Of a stretch of 23,352 nt of DNA, positions 15,484 through 21,936 are shown in pieces. Location: contig JBFGWM010000018.1 of NCBI GenBank assembly GCA_041588495.1, forward strand, positions 1 through 23,352, read 5' to 3'. Position numbers and translations under genes: made by a program. This DNA is from JBFGWM01 sp041588495. GTDB taxonomy: Bacteria > Pseudomonadota > Gammaproteobacteria > Pseudomonadales > JBFGWM01. Below the pieces are notes generated by a model. It was not told the origin of the DNA, made no database searches, and saw only the letters and a list, made by a program, of their open reading frames with translations. Every line of letters starts with the position of its first letter. Position 1 is the first letter of the stretch.

Positions 15484-15750
15484 TCAGATCGGGCGGCCAC
15501 CATAACTGCCGGAGGGCTTGTTGGACAGGGGTGCGGTCACATGGGTGTCCACCACTTCGATCGAGCCGCCCCTGGCCAAAAACGCCTCGACATCCTGGTC
15601 GAGCTTGCGCCGCAGGCGCTGGCGCGCAGCGACCGTGCGCGACTCCGGCGGGTCATCCCGGCTGCCGAAACTGAAATCGACGTCAGGATCGAAACCGTCG
15701 AAGTTCCGGTCGGACGTCTTTGCGGACTTGGTTTCCGTCTTCCTGGCCAT
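15484..15750 (-). CDS. SutA-like RNA polymerase-binding protein
   Basis: 88-residue protein with a Lys-rich start (MARKTETKSAKTSDR), an acidic stretch (DGFDPDVDF), a charged helix (RQRLRRKLDQDVEAFLARGG, residues 43-62) and the C-terminus KPSGSYGGRPI. The pattern FL-x-RGG ... KP-x-S-x-YG-x-RPI is the one I recall from Pseudomonas SutA, a slow-growth factor that binds RNA polymerase and raises transcription of ribosomal and other genes. This copy is shorter than SutA (about 105 residues), mainly in the acidic N-terminus. Function is inferred from that motif. The ATG at 15750 has no clear Shine-Dalgarno. It is 196 bases downstream of yjbQ, with a terminator in between, so it probably has its own promoter. 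Confidence 0.6.
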   Translation of the reverse strand: MARKTETKSAKTSDRNFDGFDPDVDFSFGSRDDPPESRTVAARQRLRRKLDQDVEAFLARGGSIEVVDTHVTAPLSNKPSGSYGGRPI

Positions 15751-15857
15751 GACTGCGTACCCATGCGGTCGGGGGAACAATCAGCGAATTTAGGTATAGC
15801 TCAGGATGCCACAGAATCCAGAGAATTCAGCACGCTCCATTATTGTGATTCGCTCTT

Positions 15858-15893
15858 AAAAAACGCGGCTAATCACGGCCCATGCTAAGCCGC
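15858..15893 (-). terminator. Rho-independent terminator after yjbQ
   Basis: On the minus strand a stem GCGGCT (15893-15888) pairs with AGCCGC (15870-15865), followed by G and six T (15863-15858). The inner loop contains a second short stem, CATG/CGTG. The plus strand of the same area also ends in a GC-rich stem and seven T (15902-15909), so the region could stop transcription both ways. Confidence 0.7.
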
Positions 15894-15946
15894 CAACGGC
15901 CGCTTTTTTTGGCAATTAATTCAGTGGCTTGCAAATTGTCTGACTG

Positions 15947-16393
15947 TCAGGCGGCCATGCCGTTCAGGGTCACCACGATGCGGCGGGAGCCACCGTTTTC
16001 ACGATGCTCGCCGAGGCAGATGCCCTGCCAGGTCCCCAGGGCCAGGCGGCCGTCGCGCACCGGAAGCACGAGGCCGGTCCCCAGCAGGACACTCTTCACG
16101 TGTGCCGGCATGTCGTCCGGACCCTCGAGGGTATGCCGGTAGTGCGGCGCATTTTCCGGGGCCAGCACATTGAAATGTGACTCGAGGTCACCACGCACGG
16201 TGGGGTCGGCATTCTCGGTGAGGAACAGCGACGCGGAGGTGTGCTGCAAGAGACAGTGCATGAGGCCCATCTGGATACGCGAAAGCCCGGGCAGCGCAGC
16301 GACCACCTCGGCAGTGACGAGATGAAAACCGCGCGGGCGGGGCTGCAGGGTGATCTCGGACTGCTGCCACACTGAGCTTTGCACCGTGTTCAT
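15947..16393 (-). CDS. yjbQ: YjbQ / UPF0047 family protein
   Basis: 148-residue protein of the YjbQ (UPF0047) family, sometimes annotated as secondary thiamine-phosphate synthase because overexpression complements thiE mutants; its normal role is uncertain. Marks are HTSASLFLTENADPTVRGDLE at 51-71, the conserved His region MPAHVKSVLLG at 95-105 and GTWQGICLGEHRENGGSRRI at 120-139. Its ATG overlaps the stop of the hydroxyacid dehydrogenase gene by four bases (ATGA), so the two are co-translated. A terminator follows at 15858-15893. Confidence 0.92.
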   Translation of the reverse strand: MNTVQSSVWQQSEITLQPRPRGFHLVTAEVVAALPGLSRIQMGLMHCLLQHTSASLFLTENADPTVRGDLESHFNVLAPENAPHYRHTLEGPDDMPAHVKSVLLGTGLVLPVRDGRLALGTWQGICLGEHRENGGSRRIVVTLNGMAA

Positions 16394-17364
16394 ACGACGG
16401 GGTAGAGCGGATTACCGGTTTCGAGGAAGGCATGGATGTTGGCAACGACCTGGTTGAGAAGCCGTTGCCGCGCCTCGCGGCTGGCCCACGCGCAGTGCGG
16501 GGTTACCAGTAGATTGGGAAGGTTCGCGACCAGCAACGGGTCATCCGCATCCGGCGGCTCGGTGGCCAACACATCGAGCGCGGCGCCGCCGAGGTGCCCG
16601 CTTTCCAGGTGTCGCAACAGCGCACCCTCGTCGACGATGCCGCCACGCGCGGTGTTCACCAGCAGCGCCCCGGGTTTCATCATGGCCAGCGCCTCGTCAC
16701 CCAGGAGGCCCCGCGTCTGCTCACTGAGCAGGCAGTGCACGCTGACCACGTCCGCGCAGGTCAGTACCTCCCGCAACGGCACGCGGGAGCTGACCTCGTC
16801 GTCCGCATAATCGCGGCCGGGGATCGCCGCCACCAGCACGTCCATGCCCCAGGCTCGAGCGAGTTCGGCAACGCCGCGACCGAGGGCCCCGTACCCGATG
16901 ATGCCGAGAATCTTGCCGGCCAGCTCGGTAACCGGGTGGGTCAGAAGACAGAAGTTTTCCTGGCTGCTCCACGCGCCCTCGCGAACGTCCGTGACGTAGG
17001 GAACCAGGCGGTTGGCGAGCGCCAGCATCAGGCAGAAGGTGTGCTGCACCACGGAGGCGGTTCCGTATTCCCGCGCGTGACACACGCGAATACCGCGTTC
17101 CCGGGCATAGTCCAGGTCGATGTTGTTGGTGCCGGTTGCCGTCACGGCGATCAGCTTCAGGTACTCCGCTTTCTCCAGCACCGCCCGGTCCAGTTGAACC
17201 TTGTTGACGATCACCAGTTCCGTGGCCGCGATGCGGGCCACCACGTCCTCGGGGGTCGTCCTGCGATACCTCCGCATCTCCGGCAGCAGGGATTCCAGCG
17301 CGGAGACATCGAGGTCCTCGGGATCCAGGGTCTCGAAATCGAGAAACACGGAACGCATGGCCAT
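16390..17364 (-). CDS. D-2-hydroxyacid dehydrogenase, glycerate/hydroxypyruvate dehydrogenase-like
   Basis: 324-residue member of the D-isomer-specific 2-hydroxyacid dehydrogenase family. The nucleotide-binding motif is GYGALG at 157-162. The catalytic residues are R240 (NTARGGIVDE), E269 (ATEPP) and H290 (TPHCAWAS). Segment AVTATGTNNIDLDYARERGI at 73-92 is typical of HprA-like glycerate dehydrogenases. The residue after the second strand, normally Asp in NAD enzymes, is Ala here (VLVAAIPGR), which may relax or shift coenzyme choice. Start is ATG 17364, with GAGGAG 13 bases before it; ATG 17358 is an alternative. It lies 19 bases after the DUF4124 gene and overlaps yjbQ. Hydroxypyruvate reduction would fit the serine genes nearby. 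Confidence 0.88.
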   Translation of the reverse strand: MAMRSVFLDFETLDPEDLDVSALESLLPEMRRYRRTTPEDVVARIAATELVIVNKVQLDRAVLEKAEYLKLIAVTATGTNNIDLDYARERGIRVCHAREYGTASVVQHTFCLMLALANRLVPYVTDVREGAWSSQENFCLLTHPVTELAGKILGIIGYGALGRGVAELARAWGMDVLVAAIPGRDYADDEVSSRVPLREVLTCADVVSVHCLLSEQTRGLLGDEALAMMKPGALLVNTARGGIVDEGALLRHLESGHLGGAALDVLATEPPDADDPLLVANLPNLLVTPHCAWASREARQRLLNQVVANIHAFLETGNPLYPVV

Positions 17365-17383
17365 GGGTTGGTAGGCTCTCCTC

Positions 17384-17854
17384 TTAACCGCAATATTCGG
17401 CAAGGAACTGGCGGTGACGGCGGATCAGGTCATCGCGGTCGGCATCTTCGAGCCACTCCACATCACCCTTCCCGTTGTTGCGGTAAATGCGCCCCTGTTC
17501 CTCGAACGTGTTCAACTGGCGCCGCACCACGTCACACTTCTTGTCCTGTTTCGAGCGTGCTTCTGCCGCCTCCGCCTGTTGCACGGCACGCTCCTCGCGG
17601 TCCTTTTGCATGGCATCAAGCAGGCGGCGTTGCCGCTCGCGAAACTGTTGCATCTTCACGGTGTCGGGAACGCCGCGATTGGGATTCTGCGCCTCTTTGC
17701 GGTCAAGGCGTTCGTAGGCGGCCCGGCGATCTTCCGGCGGCTTGTCGCTGAACATGACGTTGCCGTTGGCATCGACCCACTTGTAGATCTCGGCGGCAAC
17801 CGGAAACGTGCCCATTGTTGCGAGGAAAAACACGATGCCGCGTATCAGGTTCAT
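17384..17854 (-). CDS. Exported DUF4124 domain protein
   Basis: 156-residue protein with a signal peptide (MNLIRGIVFFLATMGTFPVAA, cleavage likely after VAA) followed directly by the DUF4124 core EIYKWVDANGNVMFSDKPP at about 22-40. The rest is highly charged and helical, rich in Arg, Gln and Glu (FRERQRRLLDAMQKDREERA), suggesting a periplasmic coiled coil. Two cysteines remain (KKCDVV and the C-terminal EYCG) and might form a disulfide. Molecular function unknown. I preferred the ATG at 17854 to one at 17881 because it starts the signal peptide. It is the first gene of a unit with the hydroxyacid dehydrogenase and yjbQ, beginning just after the amtB terminator. Confidence 0.85.
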   Translation of the reverse strand: MNLIRGIVFFLATMGTFPVAAEIYKWVDANGNVMFSDKPPEDRRAAYERLDRKEAQNPNRGVPDTVKMQQFRERQRRLLDAMQKDREERAVQQAEAAEARSKQDKKCDVVRRQLNTFEEQGRIYRNNGKGDVEWLEDADRDDLIRRHRQFLAEYCG

Positions 17855-17896
17855 GTTCAACGTTCGATGTGAATCACGCATCCCTGAATGTTAACC

Positions 17897-17927
17897 AAAA
17901 AAGAAGGGCGCCCAAAGGGCGCCCTTC
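17897..17927 (-). terminator. Rho-independent terminator after amtB
   Basis: On the minus strand an 11-base stem, GAAGGGCGCCC with GGGCGCCCTTC (17927-17903) and a 3-base loop, is followed by six T (17902-17897). It lies 25 bases after the amtB stop. This is the strongest terminator in the window. Confidence 0.92.
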
Positions 17928-17952
17928 CAGACTTCCGGCGGAACCGAAAATC

Positions 17953-19218
17953 TTACTTGCCGGTGAACTCCGGGTAGGCTTCCATGCCGCAGTCCACCAG
18001 GTCCATCCCTTCGTATTCCTGTTCTTCCGTCACGCGGATTCCCAGGATGGCCTTGATCACGCCCCAGACCACGAGGCTGGTGACGAAGGTCCACACGAAG
18101 ATGGTGACCAGGCCGAGGATCTGCGCACCGAAGTTCGCGCCATCGTTGGTCAGCGGCACGGCCAGGAGGCCCCACATGCCGACCACACCGTGCACGGAAA
18201 TGGCACCGACAGGATCGTCGATCTTCAGCTTGTCCAGGAAGGTGATCGAGAGCACCACGATCACACCACCAATCGCACCGATCAGCGTCGCAGCCTGCGC
18301 GCTCGGGGTCAGCGGCTCAGCCGTGATGGCAACCAGGCCGGCCAGGGCACCGTTCAGGGCCATGGTCAGGTCAGCCTTGCCGAACATCAGGCGGGCCACA
18401 ATCAGCGCGGCAATCACGCCACCGGCTGCAGCCGCGTTGGTGTTGACGAAGACCTGGGCAACCGCGTTGGCTTCATCGACATTCGAGACCTTGAGCTCGG
18501 AACCGCCGTTGAAACCGAACCAGCCGAGCCACAGGATAAACGTCCCGAGGGTCGCCAGGGGCATGTTGGCACCCGGAATGGCGTTGATTTCGCCATTGGG
18601 GCCGTACTTGCCCTTGCGCGCGCCGAGCAGCAGGACACCCGCGAGCGCGGCAGTCGCACCACAGAGGTGAACCACGCCGGAGCCGGCGAAATCCTGGAAG
18701 CCCTTGGCGTCGAGGAAACCGCCGCCCCACTTCCAGAAGCCCTGTACCGGGTAGATGAAACCGGTCAGGAACACTGCGAAGAGCAGGAACGACCAGAGCT
18801 TCATGCGCTCGGCAACGGCACCGGAGACAATCGACATCGCGGTCGCGACGAACACGACCTGGAAGAAGAAGTCGGAACGCGCCGAGTAGTAGGTATCGCC
18901 GCCGCTCTTGAGCACGTCATCGACCGAGTTCTCGGAACCGATCAGCGAGCCGAAGATCGGCATCAACTGGCCTTCACCGGAGCCCGGGTACATGATCGCG
19001 TAACCGCAGATCAGGTACATCGTGCACGCGATCGCGAACAGCGCGATGTTCTTGGTCAGGATTTCGGTGGTGTTCTTGGCACGCACAAGGCCTGCCTCGA
19101 GCATTGCGAATCCTGCCGCCATCCACATGACCAGAGCGCCGCACACCAGGAAATAAAAAGTATCCAGGGCGTACTGCAGCTGGGTCAGATCATTTGCCAC
19201 AGTTGCTAGTTTTTCCAC
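17953..19218 (-). CDS. amtB: Ammonium transporter, Amt family
   Basis: 421-residue inner-membrane ammonium channel with about 11 hydrophobic segments. The twin pore histidines are H184 (GVVHLCGA) and H343 (ISVHGVVG). MLEAGLVRAKNTTEILTKNI at 39-58 is closer to the AMT1-like branch (cyanobacterial and plant type) than to the FYGG form of enterobacterial AmtB. There is no separate signal peptide: the first membrane segment starts near residue 20. The cytosolic tail (EQEYEGMDLVDCGMEAYPEF) carries the usual E-x-x-G-x-D and AYP motifs that contact GlnK. GGAGGA lies 8 bases before the ATG. It follows glnK by 47 bases and should be co-expressed with it under nitrogen limitation. Confidence 0.96.
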   Translation of the reverse strand: MEKLATVANDLTQLQYALDTFYFLVCGALVMWMAAGFAMLEAGLVRAKNTTEILTKNIALFAIACTMYLICGYAIMYPGSGEGQLMPIFGSLIGSENSVDDVLKSGGDTYYSARSDFFFQVVFVATAMSIVSGAVAERMKLWSFLLFAVFLTGFIYPVQGFWKWGGGFLDAKGFQDFAGSGVVHLCGATAALAGVLLLGARKGKYGPNGEINAIPGANMPLATLGTFILWLGWFGFNGGSELKVSNVDEANAVAQVFVNTNAAAAGGVIAALIVARLMFGKADLTMALNGALAGLVAITAEPLTPSAQAATLIGAIGGVIVVLSITFLDKLKIDDPVGAISVHGVVGMWGLLAVPLTNDGANFGAQILGLVTIFVWTFVTSLVVWGVIKAILGIRVTEEQEYEGMDLVDCGMEAYPEFTGK

Positions 19219-19265
19219 GCTAAAAGTCCTCCGCTAGCTATGAAAATCGGTTGGAGCCGCTCGGG

Positions 19266-19604
19266 TCAGATCGCGTCCGCGCCGGTTTCACCGGTACGGA
19301 TACGGATCGCGCCTTCGAGAGCGGTCACGAAAATCTTGCCGTCACCGATCTTGCCGGTGTTGGCGGCCTTGCTGATGGCTTCCACGACCTGGTCCAGCAT
19401 GTCAGTCGCGACGGCGACCTCGATCTTGACCTTGGGCAGGAAGTCCACAACGTATTCGGCACCGCGGTACAGTTCGGTGTGGCCCTTCTGGCGGCCGAAA
19501 CCCTTGACCTCGGTAACGGTGATGCCCTGGACGCCGATTTCCGACAGTGCTTCGCGCACGTCGTCCAGCTTGAAGGGCTTGATGATGGCGCTGACCAGTT
19601 TCAT
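19266..19604 (-). CDS. glnK: Nitrogen regulatory protein P-II (GlnK)
   Basis: 112-residue PII signal protein that reads ATP/ADP, 2-oxoglutarate and uridylylation state and blocks AmtB when nitrogen is ample. The T-loop KGHTELYRGAEYVVDFLPK contains the uridylylation site Y51. The B-loop TGKIGDGKIFV near 83-93 and the C-loop RIRTGETG near 100-107 bind nucleotide. GGGAGA lies 7-8 bases before the ATG. The pairing with amtB identifies it as GlnK rather than GlnB. It begins 66 bases after the porin stop; the gap holds a hairpin but no evident promoter, so it is probably read from the sigma54 promoter at 20513-20528. Confidence 0.95.
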   Translation of the reverse strand: MKLVSAIIKPFKLDDVREALSEIGVQGITVTEVKGFGRQKGHTELYRGAEYVVDFLPKVKIEVAVATDMLDQVVEAISKAANTGKIGDGKIFVTALEGAIRIRTGETGADAI

Positions 19605-19626
19605 ACAGGTTCTCCCTTACTCTCAG

Positions 19627-19655
19627 AAAATGACCCGCTCCCGAGGGAGCGGGTC
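19627..19655 (-). terminator. Terminator-like hairpin between the porin gene and glnK
   Basis: On the minus strand a stem GACCCGCTCC with GGAGCGGGTC (19655-19632, loop CTCG) is followed by A and four T (19630-19627). The short T tract suggests partial termination, which would lower glnK-amtB relative to the porin gene, or an RNA 3'-end stabiliser. Confidence 0.65.
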
Positions 19656-19670
19656 GCGTAACAAATAGCC

Positions 19671-20411
19671 TTACAGGCTCTTGGAAATGGTGAAGACGTA
19701 CTGCGAGGAGCAGTCCTGGTTGTTGCCGCATTCGGTGTCGGACACGTTGGTGTCGATGTAGGTGACGGCCCAGTTCACGCCCCACATGTCCTTCGAGAGG
19801 CCGACGCTCCAGTCGTCGTAGTGACCACGTCCGAAGAAGTTGTCGCCATCCGTGGAGCCGCCGCCGTCATCAAAACGGTTGATGCCGTAGTGCAGATCCA
19901 GGGAGATGTCCTCGGGCAGGCCGAAGGAGTAGTCTAGGTACGTGTAGGTGAAGCTGTTGATGTCGCCGGTGTAGTCTGGGGAATACGCCATGCCCAGGGT
20001 CGCGCCAAACGCGCTGATGCTGCCGTACCACTCGTAGTAGTCCAGCATCTCATTGTTGTTGTCGCCCTGCGGATAGTCGTACCAGATCCAGCCCACGTCG
20101 TAGCCGACGTCCTTGTTGATCTCGCCCGCGAAGCCGACGTAATAGTCGAGTTCCATGGAGGCATCGCTACCGGCGAAATCGATGTTCGAACCCCAAACCC
20201 CGGCGTACAGCCCGGACTTGTGCTCAATATCGAATCCACCCTGGATGGCCGGACCACTGTCGGTCTGGGAGATGCCCCGGAACCGGTAGTCGGTGGTCAG
20301 GGCCACGTTACCGGCGATTTCGAAACCTTTCCCGTGATCATCAGCCAGTGCCGCGCCGGAAAACGCAACCGCGCCTGCTACAACCGCATGGGATAATGCC
20401 TTGATTTTCAT
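19671..20411 (-). CDS. TorF family putative outer-membrane porin (TIGR02001)
   Basis: 246-residue exported beta-barrel-like protein. A signal peptide, MKIKALSHAVVAGAVAFSGAALA, ends before DDHGKGF. The mature part begins with FEIAGNVALTTDYRFRGISQT, the recognisable start of the TIGR02001/Gcw_chp family, followed by alternating strands rich in Tyr, Trp and Gly (YVGFAGEINKDVGYDVGWIWYDYP) and a closing strand YVFTISKSL. Two cysteines (ECGNNQDC) near the end may form a disulfide. Function is not settled; genes of this family often sit beside glnK-amtB, and a role in passage of small nitrogen compounds is a guess. GAGGAG lies 9 bases before the ATG. Expression is predicted to depend on sigma54 and NtrC. 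Confidence 0.88.
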   Translation of the reverse strand: MKIKALSHAVVAGAVAFSGAALADDHGKGFEIAGNVALTTDYRFRGISQTDSGPAIQGGFDIEHKSGLYAGVWGSNIDFAGSDASMELDYYVGFAGEINKDVGYDVGWIWYDYPQGDNNNEMLDYYEWYGSISAFGATLGMAYSPDYTGDINSFTYTYLDYSFGLPEDISLDLHYGINRFDDGGGSTDGDNFFGRGHYDDWSVGLSKDMWGVNWAVTYIDTNVSDTECGNNQDCSSQYVFTISKSL

Positions 20412-20512
20412 ACGACTTGTCTCCTCACAATGTCGACAGAACATTTCTTTTTGGTTCAGGTGCACAAATGATGCACACAGAAAGCCTTCAGACGAAGCGT
20501 CGGGAGGCGGGT

Positions 20513-20528
20513 TGCACTTTGTATGCCA
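20513..20528 (-). promoter_or_regulatory. Sigma54 (RpoN) -24/-12 promoter
   Basis: On the minus strand the site reads TGGCATACAAAGTGCA, against the consensus TGGCAC-N5-TTGCA: GG and GC have the required 12-base spacing and 9 of 11 consensus positions match. The start would be near 20502, leaving a leader of about 91 bases before the porin ATG. It is the only clear promoter ahead of the porin-glnK-amtB genes. Confidence 0.85.
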
Positions 20529-20591
20529 ATCCAGAGGAAGTCAATAAATCAATAGGTTATAGGGTGGCACCCGGGAGCAACGCACCATCAA

Positions 20592-20608
20592 TGCACGGAT
20601 ATGGTGCA
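20592..20608. promoter_or_regulatory. NtrC-type enhancer site
   Basis: TGCACGGATATGGTGCA has the TGCAC-N7-GTGCA form of the classical NtrC site before E. coli glnA. Its centre lies about 98 bases upstream of the predicted sigma54 start, within the usual enhancer distance. A weaker partial half-site, GCACCA, precedes it at 20582-20587. Together with the sigma54 promoter this predicts induction under nitrogen limitation. Confidence 0.8.
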
Positions 20609-20652
20609 CGGCCATGAATATCGCCCTCTTTTTGCGCGTTTTTTGCCAGGGA

Positions 20653-20681
20653 TTGGCAGGCTTCCGGGATGGCTGGAAAAT
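20653..20681 (+). promoter_or_regulatory. Possible sigma70 promoter for the glycine-rich protein gene
   Basis: TTGGCA (20653-20658, 5/6) and GAAAAT (20676-20681, 4/6) are 17 bases apart, which would start transcription near 20688, ahead of the chosen ATG at 20740. The -10 is weak, so this is only a candidate. Confidence 0.35.
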
Positions 20682-20739
20682 CGGCGACGGTTCCACAACA
20701 ATGGCGCCTCCCAAGAAAACCAGGCCCTTCGTGAACGCC

Positions 20740-21576
20740 ATGCAAATCACCCGCGTATTTTTCACACCCCTGCTGCTGGCGAGCCTCACCAGCATCCCCG
20801 CCACCGCTGCTGAGCTGATCGTCGACGACGGTGAAACGCGAACGATTACCGCGGGCGAGTCCCGCCTCGAACTCGACGATCTGCGCATCGGGAATGGGGC
20901 GGTGATCCGCTTCGCGCCCGGCGTGACCCGCTGGGAGGTTTACGCCGACCGCGCCTGGATCGGGCGTGGCGTGGTGTTAGAGGGTAATGGGCGGGACGGC
21001 GGCGAGGGCGCGTCGGGACCACAGCAGGTGACCCGGGCCGAGCCCTGTGCCCGGGGGGTCACCGGCCCGACCGGTAGCGACGGCGGGGCAGGCGGCGACG
21101 GGGTTTCGGTTTATATGCAGCTCGGCCTGATGCATTTCGACTCGCTGTCGGTATTCGCCAACGGCGGCAAGGGCGGCCGCGGCGGCCAGGGGGGAACCGG
21201 GGGAGAAGGCGGCACTGCCGACGGCTGCCACGCCGGAGCCGGGGGCGACGGCGGAGATGGCGGCACCGGTGGCGATGGTGGCAGCGGCGGAGAAATCCGT
21301 ATCGTGTACTGGAGTGCCGATCGCAAGACCTATATCCCGGTCAGCAATTACGGCCCCGGAGTCCACGTGGAGAACTACGGGGGAGAGGCCGGAGACGAGG
21401 GGCTCGGCGGAAAGGGCGGCCGCGGCGGAAAGGGTGGATGGAGCAAGCGGGGCAGCGGCAAGCAGGTCTCGCGCAACTACGGCGAGGCCGGCCGGGATGG
21501 CGTGCGTGGGCAGCGCGGGAAGCCCGGCAAGACGGGCCGCATGCTGGTACAACCGGTTTCCGGACCGCCACAATAA
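20740..21576 (+). CDS. Secreted glycine-rich protein with collagen-like triplets, unknown
   Basis: 278-residue exported protein of no family I recognise. A signal peptide (MQITRVFFTPLLLASLTSIPATAA) precedes a strand-rich domain at 25-85 (RLELDDLRIGNGAVIRF, WEVYADRAWIGRGVVLEGNG). Then come two blocks of GGx repeats, residues 140-184 (GGKGGRGGQGGTGG and GGDGGTGGDGGSGG) and 214-233. Each is preceded by a strand-like segment (DSLSVFANGG, GVHVENYGG). The tail 248-266 is six perfect G-x-y triplets including GKPGKTG. The only cysteines are C103 and C163. Start: ATG 20740 gives a compact signal peptide; GTG 20731 (better AGG spacing) and ATG 20701 are possible. It stands alone, divergent from the nitrogen module and followed by ubiK. 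Frame and codon third-position GC stay consistent throughout, so it looks like a real gene. Confidence 0.8.
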   Translation: MQITRVFFTPLLLASLTSIPATAAELIVDDGETRTITAGESRLELDDLRIGNGAVIRFAPGVTRWEVYADRAWIGRGVVLEGNGRDGGEGASGPQQVTRAEPCARGVTGPTGSDGGAGGDGVSVYMQLGLMHFDSLSVFANGGKGGRGGQGGTGGEGGTADGCHAGAGGDGGDGGTGGDGGSGGEIRIVYWSADRKTYIPVSNYGPGVHVENYGGEAGDEGLGGKGGRGGKGGWSKRGSGKQVSRNYGEAGRDGVRGQRGKPGKTGRMLVQPVSGPPQ

Positions 21577-21627
21577 TCCCATAGAAGCTGTGGTAGGATT
21601 TCTCCAGCATTCCCGGAGGACGTAGCC

Positions 21628-21888
21628 GTGGCGGGACCCGAGATACCCGAACTGATCGATCGCCTCGGCAGACAGATCGCCGAACTGGTGCCGGAGTCCA
21701 TGCGCGGAGCCGGCGACGAGTTGCAGCGCAACATCGGTGCACTCCTGCAGCAGGCGTTCAGCCGCATGGACCTGGTGAGCCGCGAGGAGTTCGACACCCA
21801 GCAGGCGGTGCTGGCCCGTACCCGCGAGAAGCTGGAACAACTTGAGCAGCAGGTGCGCGCACTCGAGGACGCCACCGGGAAGAACTGA
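21628..21888 (+). CDS. ubiK: Ubiquinone biosynthesis accessory factor UbiK (YqiC/BMFP family)
   Basis: 86-residue membrane-associated coiled-coil protein that assists the Ubi complex through UbiJ in aerobic ubiquinone synthesis. Marks are an amphipathic N-terminal helix (ELIDRLGRQIAELVPESM), FSRMDLVSREEFDTQQAVLARTREKL at 44-69 and a trailing coiled coil (EQLEQQVRALED). The start is a GTG at 21628 with GGAGGA 7 bases before it. It lies 48 bases before comM, the arrangement seen in Pseudomonas. It is the third ubiquinone gene in the window, with ubiH and ubiI. Confidence 0.92.
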   Translation: MAGPEIPELIDRLGRQIAELVPESMRGAGDELQRNIGALLQQAFSRMDLVSREEFDTQQAVLARTREKLEQLEQQVRALEDATGKN

Positions 21889-21936
21889 CGAGCGGGGCCT
21901 GACCCCGCGACACAACGTCATTCCAGGGAAGGAGTG

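Larger units (their letters stand above)
20412..20739. other. Regulatory spacer between the porin gene and the glycine-rich protein gene
   Basis: 328 bases without a convincing gene. From left to right it holds the porin leader (about 90 bases, with a TGCA-N7-TGCA motif at 20461-20475 of unknown meaning), the sigma54 promoter (20513-20528), an AT-rich patch (20541-20562) with the look of a bending region between promoter and enhancer, the NtrC-type site (20592-20608), and a weak sigma70-like promoter facing right (20653-20681). An open frame from ATG 20614 runs into the glycine-rich gene but is unlikely to be its start. Confidence 0.6.

Noticed and set aside
20461..20475. TGCA-N7-TGCA as a further NtrC site
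   Set aside because: It lacks the GCAC...GTGC half-site arrangement and lies downstream of the predicted start, so an enhancer role is not supported.
20565..20579. TGGCACCCGGGAGCA as a second sigma54 promoter facing right, toward the glycine-rich gene
   Set aside because: The GG and GC elements are 11 bases apart instead of 12, and the -12 box is AGCA rather than TTGC, so recognition is unlikely.
21150..21300. GGN-rich DNA as a tandem repeat or CRISPR-like array
   Set aside because: The periodicity is in codons of a secreted glycine-rich protein. Units vary at the DNA level and no fixed repeat-spacer pattern exists.
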